From Marinobacter salarius (GTDB taxonomy: Bacteria; Pseudomonadota; Gammaproteobacteria; Pseudomonadales; Oleiphilaceae), in assembly GCF_032922745.1 (NCBI RefSeq), contig NZ_CP136693.1, positions 3,286,001 through 3,350,000 on the forward strand: a DNA stretch of 64,000 nucleotides, read 5' to 3'. The position numbers were made by a program, and so were the translations under genes. Under the pieces are notes generated by a model, which ran no database searches, was not told where the DNA came from, and saw nothing but the letters and a program-made list of their open reading frames with translations. This document shows, piece by piece, positions 1 through 7,767 of the stretch (positions are counted from its first letter, which is position 1; every line of letters begins with the position of its first letter).

Positions 1-55
1 GGTGAGCGAACGCATCGACCAGATTATGAACGGCATTCAGGATCAGGCTGCATAA
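1..55 (+). CDS. 3' end of a truncated upstream gene
   Basis: The second reading frame is open from the window edge and ends at a TAA at 53-55. It gives a 17-residue tail ending in DQIMNGIQDQAA. The start lies outside the window, so no function can be given. Its position on the same strand as, and upstream of, a tape measure gene makes a phage structural gene possible, but that is only inference. Confidence 0.4.
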   Translation, partial: VSERIDQIMNGIQDQAA

Positions 56-90
56 CCGATTTATTCCGAAATCAGGAGGACCGTAATACC

Positions 91-126
91 CACCAGGGCA
101 GGCGAGAAAATCCCCCTGCCTTGGTG
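91..126. other. 12-bp perfect-length hairpin in an intergenic gap
   Basis: Bases 91-102 pair with 115-126 over 12 positions (one G-T pair), around a 12-base loop. No run of T follows on either strand, so it is not a standard Rho-independent terminator. It lies between the truncated gene ending at 55 and the small gene starting at 181. It could be an mRNA-end structure, a processing site or a protein-binding inverted repeat. Confidence 0.5.
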
Positions 127-180
127 CTCAAATCGGCGGCCTCTCCACTGCACCACCAAACTACCGAGAGCGACAGAACC

Positions 181-414
181 ATGAATATGAACCAGTTTAC
201 CGAAAGTCACCCAGGCCACCCGCTGAGTAATGCCTATGGCCTGATGAGCGGATCTCAAACCAACGCTGAGAAGAGAGATTTCTTCCTGATGGCCAGAGCG
301 ATGATCCAATTGCTGAAATACCAGGGCCAGCTGACCGAAAGCGAGGCGGCCAGCCTTTTCGATGATATTGATTGCCAGGCTGCAGGCGGTAGATCCACTA
401 GAAGCTTGCAGTGA
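181..414 (+). CDS. small hypothetical protein, paralogue-like to the gene at 4567
   Basis: This 77-residue protein has no family I recognise. I chose the ATG at 181 because the open frame upstream runs through the hairpin at 91-126. Its core (F.E....HPL, then LMARAMIQLL, then QLTESEAASLF) lines up with the protein encoded at 4567-4827, which has HPLGW, LMAKGMLFLM and DITKEEHEFL at matching spacing. The two may be diverged copies on either side of the tape measure gene. A role in the phage-like element is inference. There is no signal peptide or membrane segment. Confidence 0.5.
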   Translation: MNMNQFTESHPGHPLSNAYGLMSGSQTNAEKRDFFLMARAMIQLLKYQGQLTESEAASLFDDIDCQAAGGRSTRSLQ

Positions 415-1090
415 CCGTGATCGCCTGAATGGCAGGTTGCTGGTCTGACTCTGAACGAGAGGGGCCAGCGATTTTCTGCAACATGAAGATTGCGAATCCC
501 GGACACTACCGCCCCCGCATTGCTGGGCTACCGGCCAACAGCCACCACCGCAGGAGATTGAATCAACCAATGCAGCAACTTCAGAAGTTAATTGTTGCCG
601 AAACTGGCCTTAAAACGGTCTGTCAGCTTTCCGGTGAAATCACTCGAGCAAAGCACCGAAAGCCGCTGACAAGATTTCACGCGTCGGTTGCAGGATCTCA
701 ACAGAGAATCGGTGGCGCTTGTCTATGTGCGGCAAATCGGGGGGCCCCTGGAGGTCCGGCCAGCCCGCGGGGCCGGAGCAACCACGCGGAAAACGGAAAA
801 TTTTTGGGCGTGCATGACGCCTCACCAGTTGGGTTTTATTAAGCCCGAAAAATCATACAGTTAAATCTGATCGTTCTGGTTATAAAAGGCGCAGGTTGAA
901 TTGCGGCAACGAAAAGCTCGATGACCTTGCGGGCAGCCTCAATCCAACAGCAGGCATCATGGCAGGCCAAGCCAACAACTCACTTTCTTTCCCCCAAAAA
1001 TCTGGGATTGCCCTTATGATTCAATTGTAAGCAGGTACTGCTACAAATACACCGTTTAATGGCATTTTATGCCTATATATGGTTAAATTA
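415..1090. other. about 675 bp without a convincing gene
   Basis: Open frames exist on both strands, including a 137-codon one at 429-842 on plus. Their translations are rich in Arg, Pro, Cys and His with no domain-like pattern and no good ribosome binding site. I see GC-rich inverted segments around 735-775. The AT-rich end of the gap (about 1015-1105) is the likely promoter region of the SOS-linked gene at 1124. Confidence 0.5.
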
Positions 1091-1106
1091 CTGTATATTA
1101 AAACAG
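1091..1106 (+). promoter_or_regulatory. LexA (SOS) box
   Basis: The site reads CTG, ten A/T bases, CAG, preceded by TA. This is the gammaproteobacterial LexA pattern CTG-N10-CAG with an A/T-only centre that starts TATAT. It ends 17 bp before the ATG at 1124 and overlaps the AT-rich region where the promoter should be, as expected for repression by LexA. Binding itself is inferred from the match. Confidence 0.75.
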
Positions 1107-1123
1107 GGGTGAGGGAGTTCGAG

Positions 1124-1339
1124 ATGTCATCACAGCCGGAAGATATTTTCACCTGGAGAACTAAAGAGCTGAAGCGCTGGTGGCGCGAGGGTGATCCTGG
1201 CGAAACCGAATCCTTCGACGACTCAAACCGCGACATTCGAGAAACGGCGCCCGGGAATGCTGGAGCCAGCTCAAGCCAGGGCAGCATCCAGCCAAACCTG
1301 CACAGGGTTTATCGTCAACTCAACGGGATGCAGAGGTGA
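1124..1339 (+). CDS. small SOS-linked hypothetical protein
   Basis: This is a 71-residue hydrophilic protein that begins MSSQPEDIFTWRTKELKRWW and becomes rich in Gly, Ser, Asp and Asn. I use the ATG at 1124, preceded by GAGGGAG, because the longer open frame would start upstream of the LexA box. I do not recognise the family. The LexA box ending 17 bp upstream implies induction by DNA damage, which fits a phage or mobile-element control gene. It is followed after 5 bp by the gene at 1345, so the two are probably cotranscribed. It does not resemble SulA, DinI or ImuA as I know them. Confidence 0.55.
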   Translation: MSSQPEDIFTWRTKELKRWWREGDPGETESFDDSNRDIRETAPGNAGASSSQGSIQPNLHRVYRQLNGMQR

Positions 1340-1344
1340 TCACC

Positions 1345-1533
1345 ATGCCCAGACCTAAAGGCGGCCAGAACATCCGGCCAAGCAAATCCGCAATCCTCGG
1401 TTACTACAAGATCCTGAGAGATGCGGCAAACAGTGGCGACGTAAACGCAGCTGCAAAGCTGATCGAGCTGGACCACTTGACCAGTCAGAGCCCGCGCCCT
1501 ATGCAATTTCAAATGACGAGGGACTCCCAGTGA
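1345..1533 (+). CDS. small hypothetical protein in the SOS-linked operon
   Basis: A 62-residue basic protein beginning MPRPKGGQNIRPSK, followed by two probable helices (AILGYYKILRDAANSG, then DVNAAAKLIELDHL). The ATG at 1345 has GAGGTGAT six bases upstream. The short helical build and basic N-terminus would suit a small DNA-binding or phage assembly protein, but I cannot name a family. It lies 5 bp after the SOS-linked gene and 42 bp before the tape measure gene, so all three may sit on one LexA-controlled transcript. Confidence 0.5.
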   Translation: MPRPKGGQNIRPSKSAILGYYKILRDAANSGDVNAAAKLIELDHLTSQSPRPMQFQMTRDSQ

Positions 1534-1575
1534 TCCAAGCCCTCGCCACCAACAACCTTTCAGAGGAAGCGCTCA

Positions 1576-4338
1576 ATGGCTGATACATCGAAAACTGTTG
1601 AAATCATCTTTGGTGGCGTCGACAAAACCGGCAACGCTATCAGCTCAGTCGGCAAGAACCTGGACGGCCTGACGAACCGCGTAGGCGACCTGACCGGGCC
1701 CCTGGCCAACATCACCGACAGCATTGTGAAGCTGGACGCAGCCCTTGCCGCTGCCGCCGTGGGCGTGACCGCCTACGCCATCAAGATATCGGACGACTTT
1801 GATACAGCCTTTGGCGAGATTGCCACCCTGATCGGGCAGCCTGCTGACAACCTCCGTGATTTTCAGGATCAGATCCTGTCCTACTCCGAGACTTCGACTG
1901 CATCTCTGGATCAAATAACCAACGCCACATACAGCGCGATCTCAGCCGGCACTGACTACAAAGATTCGCTTGAGCTTCTTGCCGCCGCTGAACAGCTTTC
2001 CATTGCCGGCCGCGCAGACCTTGGCGATACCACTACGGCCCTGGTCAGCACCATGAACGCTTTCGGTGCATCGGCGGATGAAGCCGGAGATTACGCCGAT
2101 AACTTCTTTACTGCCGTTCAGCTTGGCCAAACAACTATTCCAGAGCTCGCTTCCTCAATGGGCCGGTTGTCGCCTATCGCAGCTGCCGCCGGACTGAGCT
2201 TTGAAGAAATGGCCGCAGCCATTGCGACCATCACCGCAGAAACCGGCACCAGTACGCCAGAGGCTATCACTGGTATTCGGGCTGCAATTACTGCGCTACT
2301 CAAGCCGACTAGTGAGGCTCGGGATGTGGCCGCCGAGCTTGGCATTGAGTTCAACGCAGCAGCCCTCGAAAGCAAAGGCTTCGCAGGAGTGCTGGCAGAT
2401 GTTATGGAAGCCACGGGCGGAAACACGGAAGTCATCGCGCAGCTGTTCGGCTCCGTTGAGGCCCTGGCTCCAGTGCTTGCTCTAGGCGGTAATGCGGCTG
2501 AAAAGTTTGCCGAAAACCTTATCAAGTTCACACAGAACACCGGATCGGCAAAAACTGCCTCTGAAGAGCTGGTAGATACCCTGGGGCTTCTTGGTCAGAC
2601 CCTGGTCAACAACCTTGAATCAGCACTCATCGGCGTAGGTGGCCGGCTCACAGACGAAACACGCAGCATCGTCACCTCCCTGACCAGCATATTCAATTCC
2701 CTGGGCAACGAGATAAAACTCGATAACGGCGCCTTCTCGCCAATCCTGGACGCCCTGGAAGGCCTTGCCGGGGATATTGACAGGAAGATGCAGACCATCG
2801 CGGAAAACTTCCCTGAAGCACTGGCAAACCTCGATCTGAGCCAGCTACTGGCATCCTTTGGAGACCTCAGCGACGAACTCGGGAATGCCTTCACCAACGT
2901 CTTTGGTGATATCGACCTGGACACCGTAGAGGGGCTGGAGCAGGCCCTTCAGCGGGTCGTGGATGCCTTCACCGCTTTGGTGAACATTTCGGCAGGGATC
3001 GTGGATGGCCTCCAGCCACTGTTTCAGGCAATCGGCAAGGGTATCGAGGAATTCGAGGATCTGGACGAATCGACCAAACGAAATGTTGGGGAGCTGCTCG
3101 GGCTGTCAAAGGCCATTGATACGGTTCTGCCTGCCCTTAGCGCCCTTGGTGGTGGTCTGGATTCAGTCGGTACAGGTCTCACGGCGCTGGCCGGCGCCCA
3201 AGGCTTCAAGGCCCTGCTGGGCAACCTGAACAGCGTTAAGGCAATCGCAAAATCAGCAGGCAAAGGTGGGCTGGTCGGTGCGGCCCTGGCTGGTGGTTAC
3301 GGTGTTGGCCTACTGATTAACGAATTCGTCATAGATCCAATGGAAAAAGCCTTCGGTACGTCCATCGGCTCCTGGCTCTATGAGCAGTTCAACGCTGATG
3401 AGATTGAGAAGATCAAAGAGCAGCTGAAGCCTCTGACTGAGGAAGAAAAGAAACTCGCCAAACAAACTGGCGAGCTCCGGGATTTAAACGACCGGCTGGC
3501 CGAAAAGCTGGAAAAGACGGCTACTGCCACCGAAGACACCCAGAAGGCCTGGCAAGATTACGCCAACGAGCTTGTAAATGCCGCCAACAAGCAGAATAAG
3601 CTGAACGACGCCATCGACGGCACCGATAGCAATCTGGCCCGCTCAGGTAACGCCATCGACCAGCTTACCGACAAAGCCAGCAAAAATGGAGACGCTCTCG
3701 GAGAGGTTGGCAGAACCACGAAAGAGCTGGCCGATAATAACGAAACCTTAACCCTTGGCTACGACAAAGCGACGGGCAAGGTGAACAGCTGGTCAGGTGC
3801 CATTATCAAGTCCGGCAAATCCGTAAGCGATGCCGCAACCAAGACTCAAGACCTCGTCACCAATACAGAGAGCTACCGCCTCGAACTCGAAAAGATCGAC
3901 AGCAACGAGCGGATCAAAATGATTGAGGCTTCGGTATCACTCGACATTGCCGAGGTGGAAGCGAACGCGGATAAGGTCGTGGCGCTGGCTGAGTCCATCA
4001 CGGAAGCTTTTGGAGATTCAACCAGCCTGATTGGCGACCTGTTCGGCGGCTTCGATGAAGCCAGCCGGTCAACCCAGCTGGACATTGCCTCCCAGATCCG
4101 AAAGGAGAACAAGTTCCGAGAGGAAGCGCTTGAAATGCAGCAAAAGTTGACCAAGGCTGAAATTGACTACATCAAGGCCAAAACCAAACAAGCCAACTCC
4201 GGTGACGCCTTGGTGAAGGTGGACGGCTCAGGGCTTCAGCCTCATCTGGAAGCCTTTATGTTCGAGATCTTGAGTGCAATTCAGGTTCGCGTAAATGCGG
4301 ACGGTGAAGAAATGCTCCTCGGTCTCAGGGACTTATAA
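1576..4338 (+). CDS. phage tail tape measure protein (TP901 family)
   Basis: This 920-residue protein has the layout of a siphophage/myophage tape measure protein, which sets tail length and leaves the tail at DNA ejection. Residues about 60-400 match the TP901 core as I know it: an amphipathic start, AISAGTDYKDSLELLAAAEQ, GRLSPIAAAAGLSFEEM and the ITAETGTSTPEAITGIR region. A hydrophobic segment lies near 565-582 (GLVGAALAGGYGVGLLI). A charged coiled coil follows around 605-700, and the end is again helical. GAGGAAG precedes the ATG. Unlike a normal prophage, no tail tube, sheath, baseplate or chaperone gene flanks it in this window. A small paralogue-like gene lies on each side. Relocation or prophage decay could explain this. 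Confidence 0.88.
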   Translation: MADTSKTVEIIFGGVDKTGNAISSVGKNLDGLTNRVGDLTGPLANITDSIVKLDAALAAAAVGVTAYAIKISDDFDTAFGEIATLIGQPADNLRDFQDQILSYSETSTASLDQITNATYSAISAGTDYKDSLELLAAAEQLSIAGRADLGDTTTALVSTMNAFGASADEAGDYADNFFTAVQLGQTTIPELASSMGRLSPIAAAAGLSFEEMAAAIATITAETGTSTPEAITGIRAAITALLKPTSEARDVAAELGIEFNAAALESKGFAGVLADVMEATGGNTEVIAQLFGSVEALAPVLALGGNAAEKFAENLIKFTQNTGSAKTASEELVDTLGLLGQTLVNNLESALIGVGGRLTDETRSIVTSLTSIFNSLGNEIKLDNGAFSPILDALEGLAGDIDRKMQTIAENFPEALANLDLSQLLASFGDLSDELGNAFTNVFGDIDLDTVEGLEQALQRVVDAFTALVNISAGIVDGLQPLFQAIGKGIEEFEDLDESTKRNVGELLGLSKAIDTVLPALSALGGGLDSVGTGLTALAGAQGFKALLGNLNSVKAIAKSAGKGGLVGAALAGGYGVGLLINEFVIDPMEKAFGTSIGSWLYEQFNADEIEKIKEQLKPLTEEEKKLAKQTGELRDLNDRLAEKLEKTATATEDTQKAWQDYANELVNAANKQNKLNDAIDGTDSNLARSGNAIDQLTDKASKNGDALGEVGRTTKELADNNETLTLGYDKATGKVNSWSGAIIKSGKSVSDAATKTQDLVTNTESYRLELEKIDSNERIKMIEASVSLDIAEVEANADKVVALAESITEAFGDSTSLIGDLFGGFDEASRSTQLDIASQIRKENKFREEALEMQQKLTKAEIDYIKAKTKQANSGDALVKVDGSGLQPHLEAFMFEILSAIQVRVNADGEEMLLGLRDL

Positions 4339-4566
4339 ACCCTGCTCGACTTCTTTCTGGTGCGCGGTGTAAAAATGGGCTCTGGCACATGGCCCCAACA
4401 ATGTGCCCACGGCAGCAACGCGCTGCAGTCCGTCCGGCGCGGGGGCTGGTGAAGGCTGGAACACCCGACAAAAAAATCAGCTACCGCTTATTCCTCTGGT
4501 GGGTAGATGTTGGCAGATCATCCTTAAAAAACTGCCACCTTTTCTTACAAGCCAGCGAGGCGCACT

Positions 4567-4827
4567 ATGACAAGCGAAGAATTTGCAGAACGATTTCAGA
4601 AACATCCCCTGGGCTGGAGTTTTCAGAACATGGAAACCGCCGATACCCAAACCCTCCTTGAGAATGTAGTTCTCATGGCAAAAGGCATGTTGTTTCTGAT
4701 GGAGTTTCAAAAAGACATCACCAAAGAAGAGCACGAATTTCTCATGCAAGCGCTTCAGGGCAACGCGCAGCGGAACGAAAAGCGAATTGAGAAAACCAAC
4801 AGTCCCGGCACGAAGACGCGGCAATAG
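4567..4827 (+). CDS. small hypothetical protein, paralogue-like to the gene at 181
   Basis: An 86-residue, mostly helical, charged protein of unknown family. It shares spacing and residues with the protein at 181-414: F.E....HPL near the start, then LMA(R/K).M..L, then T(E/K).E...L. The C-terminal 20 residues are basic and probably flexible. It follows the tape measure gene by 228 bp, a gap in which I see no other gene. A stem of 7 bp (4835-4841 with 4862-4868) begins just after the stop codon. Confidence 0.5.
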   Translation: MTSEEFAERFQKHPLGWSFQNMETADTQTLLENVVLMAKGMLFLMEFQKDITKEEHEFLMQALQGNAQRNEKRIEKTNSPGTKTRQ

Positions 4828-4834
4828 CTACCAC

Positions 4835-4868
4835 GGAGGGGTACGGTTGTTAACTGAAACGCCCCTCC
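4835..4868. other. hairpin between converging genes
   Basis: GGAGGGG at 4835-4841 pairs with CCCCTCC at 4862-4868 across a 20-base loop. It lies between the plus-strand gene ending at 4827 and the minus-strand gene ending at 4903, where transcription would end from both sides. There is no T run, so termination is only suggested. Confidence 0.35.
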
Positions 4869-4902
4869 TGCTGCTTGAGTTCACGGGCCCCTCAGCCAAT
4901 CG

Positions 4903-5853
4903 CTAAATGCTCAGAATCTCAGCGTACTGGCCCATATCGCCTATCTCAACGAAGAAGGGTTCCAATTCCATCAAAGGTTTTTCTGGTACCCAGAGAAAAC
5001 GGTATTCGTTCTGATAGGCATATCGGAAATGCTTGGTAAGGAAAACATTAACCTCCCCTGAGAAATGGTTCAGCGGATCAATGTAATCTACGTGAGATGC
5101 AAAGCCTCGAAAGTCCGGCTTAATCCGTCTTACCCTGGAGAGGAGCCGCTTCGTAAACTCCCGGGGCTCATTGATTACAATACAACTATCTGCTTCAAAA
5201 TCATCAAATTCCCTATAAGTGTAATTTGCAGCAAAGCAGCTCACGTAATAGTTAGTTTTACTTTCAAAGCTGACCTCTACATTTCCAAAGGTCGGAATCT
5301 CTTCGCCATTCATATCCTCTGCTTTAACATCTCCAGGTCTGATTTTTATTGAAAAGCTCAGCTCTTCATCTTTTATGGCGGGGTTCAGCGACGGGTCACT
5401 GTAATAGCTTGCAGGGGCAATACGAATGCGACCACGCTTCAGCATTGGCTCCAAGTGTTCTCTCTTGCCAAACTTGTAGAGTCGACCCGGGCGGATTCCA
5501 CCGATACTGTCGATAGCCCTTTTCGCAAGCGGTTCATCGGGGTGAGAGGGCTCAACCATGGCCGTTCCTTTGACAAACCCGTTCGTGAAGCCATTTGGGT
5601 ACGGACCATATCGAAGAACAAATTCTTCCAGCGTATGAGTCCATAATCGCATCCAATACTCCCCTCCCTCAGCGAAGGCCCGAAGACCGATCTGGCCCTT
5701 TGCAGAGAGAAAGGTCATGTTCCCCATAACGTCACAGGCACGTGCTTCGAGCTCATCCTGGGAGAGAAACTCCAAATAGCGATCCCGTCTGTAGGACAGC
5801 CGCCAAAATTCGTTTCTTGTCATCACACCATTCATAACTTGAGCCCGGCTCAT
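4903..5853 (-). CDS. hypothetical protein of the accessory region
   Basis: A 316-residue soluble protein. The ATG at 5853 overlaps the TGA of the upstream gene as ATGA, which suggests coupled translation; a TTG two codons upstream is the alternative. The second half has a recognisable style: YKFGKREHLEPMLKRGRIRI, then SYYSDPSLN.AIKDEE, then YYVSCFAANY, ADSCIVIN and YAYQNEYRFLWV. This resembles uncharacterised proteins loosely like DUF2971, seen in prophages and defence-type islands, but I cannot confirm membership. There is no signal peptide or membrane span. Function is unknown. Confidence 0.65.
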   Translation of the reverse strand: MSRAQVMNGVMTRNEFWRLSYRRDRYLEFLSQDELEARACDVMGNMTFLSAKGQIGLRAFAEGGEYWMRLWTHTLEEFVLRYGPYPNGFTNGFVKGTAMVEPSHPDEPLAKRAIDSIGGIRPGRLYKFGKREHLEPMLKRGRIRIAPASYYSDPSLNPAIKDEELSFSIKIRPGDVKAEDMNGEEIPTFGNVEVSFESKTNYYVSCFAANYTYREFDDFEADSCIVINEPREFTKRLLSRVRRIKPDFRGFASHVDYIDPLNHFSGEVNVFLTKHFRYAYQNEYRFLWVPEKPLMELEPFFVEIGDMGQYAEILSI

Positions 5854-6305
5854 CGACAAACATTATCCCGGTGGCGCTGCCGATCCTTTATCAATTGCTC
5901 ATAATACCGCTCGTCGTCGATGCTATAGCCTTGGCGCTTCTTGCTTTTCCATCGATCCCGGGCACTTTTCAGCCGGTTGGATGCGCCCTGACAAATGTAA
6001 TCAGGACGCTCTTCATACTCCTCTTCGATCTCTGCAACTCGCTCCCTATATCGCTGCTCTGCCCTTCTGATCGACTCCTCAGACTTTCGGCGTTCCAGCT
6101 CCCGGCTTTGGCGAATGATGTCCGATTCAGCGGCACTGTCCGCAGACATGGAGCCTGGCTGACTATCTCGAATCCTTACCTCTTCTTTCTGGCCTGGTGG
6201 CGGCTGGTTGCCAAAATGGGTAATGCCGTTCTCATCGGTCCACTTGTAGACCTGGGCAGAAACGGGGAAAGCGAGGATCAGAAAAAGGGGTATCAGTAAC
6301 CGCAT
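5850..6305 (-). CDS. exported DUF4124-domain protein
   Basis: The 151-residue protein starts at the ATG at 6305, preceded by GGGAG. It opens with a clear signal peptide (MRLLIPLFLILAFPVSAQ). Directly after it comes the DUF4124 hallmark VYKWTDENGITHFGNQPPP. The rest is a long charged helix (about residues 60-110, rich in Arg and Glu) and a short tail with two Cys. DUF4124 proteins are small periplasmic proteins of unknown function common in gammaproteobacteria. It is coupled by ATGA overlap to the gene ending at 4903. A cargo role in the element is inference. Confidence 0.75.
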   Translation of the reverse strand: MRLLIPLFLILAFPVSAQVYKWTDENGITHFGNQPPPGQKEEVRIRDSQPGSMSADSAAESDIIRQSRELERRKSEESIRRAEQRYRERVAEIEEEYEERPDYICQGASNRLKSARDRWKSKKRQGYSIDDERYYEQLIKDRQRHRDNVCR

Positions 6306-6393
6306 GGTTTCACATCTCCCTGTAGGACTCACTCTGACTGAGGCGCTGGCCCGTCATTGAGGGCCCGATGAATCAAAAAGCCTCACATCATGA

Positions 6394-6669
6394 TTATCTC
6401 GAGACCACTGCCGCCACAAAATATGACGGCGCCAAAAATCCAATGCCTAACAACCCGTACATGAAGAAATCACCCCCACCGCAGGACCTGACGTCTATAC
6501 ACGCCATTTTCACAGCCATCATGGCCATGAGCACCAGCCATACAATGCCGCCGGCGATCATTCCCTTGCTATCAATTTTCGTCACTGGTCCCTCACTGAA
6601 TCGGGGTTTGCTGAGGAAATCGGGATCGTCAGTAGTAGCTTTGAGCGTAGCACAGGAAATTTTAAACAC
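6394..6669 (-). CDS. small membrane protein
   Basis: A 91-residue protein with a GTG start at 6669. A charged N-terminal part of about 35 residues is followed by two probable membrane helices (MIAGGIVWLVLMAMMAVKMA and FFMYGLLGIGFLAPSYFVAAVV) separated by a short Cys-containing loop (CIDVRSCGGG). The two-helix pattern supports a real gene, but the start has no good ribosome binding site and the true start could be internal. No family is recognised. It lies 88 bp before the DUF4124 gene on the same strand. Confidence 0.45.
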   Translation of the reverse strand: MFKISCATLKATTDDPDFLSKPRFSEGPVTKIDSKGMIAGGIVWLVLMAMMAVKMACIDVRSCGGGDFFMYGLLGIGFLAPSYFVAAVVSR

Positions 6670-6861
6670 GGGCCGCCGGTCGTTTTCATGCTATCGAGTA
6701 GAACCAGCCGGGGCACAATGGTTTTCATGGTGGAGGAGTTGCGGAAACTCCCTGAAAGGATGGGCGCCTGGCCTCCCCCAAAAAAGGAAGAGCACCGGGT
6801 TTCCGCCAGTGGTGCAGACCTCTCCCAACGGCGAAAGCCGATCAAGTCGGACAATCACACA

Positions 6862-6891
6862 ATAAATCATAAGCCCCGGAGCGCCCGGGGC
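6862..6891 (-). terminator. probable terminator after the sigma-region-4-like gene
   Basis: On the minus strand a 7-bp GC-only stem (6885-6891 with 6873-6879) and a 5-base loop are followed by a T-rich stretch. It begins 10 bases after the stop codon at 6901. Confidence 0.5.
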
Positions 6892-6900
6892 CATGTTCGC

Positions 6901-7359
6901 TTAAGCAGTGCATTTTGCAGAGTTCTGGAGAATTTCAGACAACAGTTCATACCCGCGCTCGACCCTGGACCTGAAAGCGCTGACCGAAATTCCAAGTTCC
7001 TCGGCCATCTTTTCAAGCGTCCAGCGAGTCAAAGTCTGCTCCCTTGTTTCCGGATCCACCGTTACCGTGGTGCGTTTGAGGTATGCCCGGTGAATCAGAA
7101 CCGCTTGGCGGTGGTCCGGTGACAGCCTGTCCAGCAGTGCCAGAGCCTGCCGGTGTTTCGGCTTCCAGTCCCCCAGCATCCGGCCCTTTCTCCAAACGGC
7201 AACATCTGACGCCTGACCTTTCGGAAGAACCCCGCCGCATTCTTGGAGCCGCCCGAGTATTCCAGAGTTTTGCCAGCCAGCATCTGAGTCCCTCGACATT
7301 AAAACTTCGAGTGCCAGATCAACGATTTTTTCCAGCACCGCCCTTTTATCTCGATCCAT
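6901..7359 (-). CDS. sigma-region-4 / phage antiterminator-like regulator
   Basis: A 152-residue protein from the ATG at 7359; a TTG at 7374 is the alternative. The C-terminal half has the look of sigma-70 region 4: LDRLSPDHRQAVLIHRAYL, then after an insert WTLEKMAEELGISVSAFRSR VERGYELL, a helix-turn-helix with a recognition helix near SVSAFRSRV. The N-terminal half contains a Trp/Lys-rich segment (VWRKGRMLGDWKPKHRQAL). This build is like lambdoid Q-type antiterminators and phage sigma-like regulators, which control late transcription. It has no sigma region 2, so it is unlikely to be a complete sigma factor. It is the best control-gene candidate in the element. Confidence 0.6.
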   Translation of the reverse strand: MDRDKRAVLEKIVDLALEVLMSRDSDAGWQNSGILGRLQECGGVLPKGQASDVAVWRKGRMLGDWKPKHRQALALLDRLSPDHRQAVLIHRAYLKRTTVTVDPETREQTLTRWTLEKMAEELGISVSAFRSRVERGYELLSEILQNSAKCTA

Positions 7360-7390
7360 GATTGATTTCCCCAAATCTGAACAGATGAAC

Positions 7391-7408
7391 AGCCCCGTTT
7401 CCGGGGCT
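7391..7408. other. small hairpin between two minus-strand genes
   Basis: AGCCCCG at 7391-7397 pairs with CGGGGCT at 7402-7408 around a 4-base loop. It lies between the gene ending at 7417 and the gene starting at 7359. It has no T run and could attenuate transcription or protect an mRNA end. Confidence 0.4.
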
Positions 7409-7416
7409 ACGGTTGG

Positions 7417-7767
7417 CTATAGGTGCCCTGCGCTGACAAGTCGCATTGACTCATCACCGTACTGAGCAAACCAGTTCTCTGCTTCCTTCTCGGTACCGAA
7501 TTCAGGCGAAACCGGAACGAAAGGCTTTGCCCGGTGACTCACAAAATAGTATTCCCAACTTAAAGCACCATTTTGCTCGTCACCTCCGGTAGCCCGATAC
7601 TCATTGCGGGCGTCATCCACCGCAATGCAGCCTGGCGTCCAGGCAGACGGCCGATCCAGATACTGAGCCCAGCCGGCAATTTCACCGGCGAAGAAAATCA
7701 CATAGCCGCCCTGATATTCGAGCTCGTTGCGGAAGGCTTCAGCCTGCTTGATCCGCTGATTATTCAT
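7417..7767 (-). CDS. hypothetical protein of the accessory region
   Basis: A 116-residue acidic, aromatic-rich protein (GGYVIFFAGEIAGWAQYLD, then SWEYYFVSHRAKPFVPVSP). The internal Trp and Tyr pattern suggests a small alpha/beta fold, but I do not recognise a family. Its ATG overlaps the TGA of the upstream gene as ATGA, so the two are probably translated together. Small acidic proteins of this kind are common in prophage early regions; any link to that is inference. Confidence 0.6.
   Translation of the reverse strand: MNNQRIKQAEAFRNELEYQGGYVIFFAGEIAGWAQYLDRPSAWTPGCIAVDDARNEYRATGGDEQNGALSWEYYFVSHRAKPFVPVSPEFGTEKEAENWFAQYGDESMRLVSAGHL

Noticed and set aside
121..160. tRNA-like string with CACCACCA on plus
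   Set aside because: No acceptor stem, anticodon arm or T-loop can be formed around it on either strand.
429..842. 137-codon plus-strand open frame in the gap before the SOS box
   Set aside because: No ribosome binding site, no domain-like pattern and a biased composition. A gene cannot be supported.
6368..6865. 165-codon plus-strand open frame over the small membrane protein gene
   Set aside because: It overlaps the minus-strand frame with two clear membrane helices, which is the more convincing product. Its own translation lacks any recognisable pattern.
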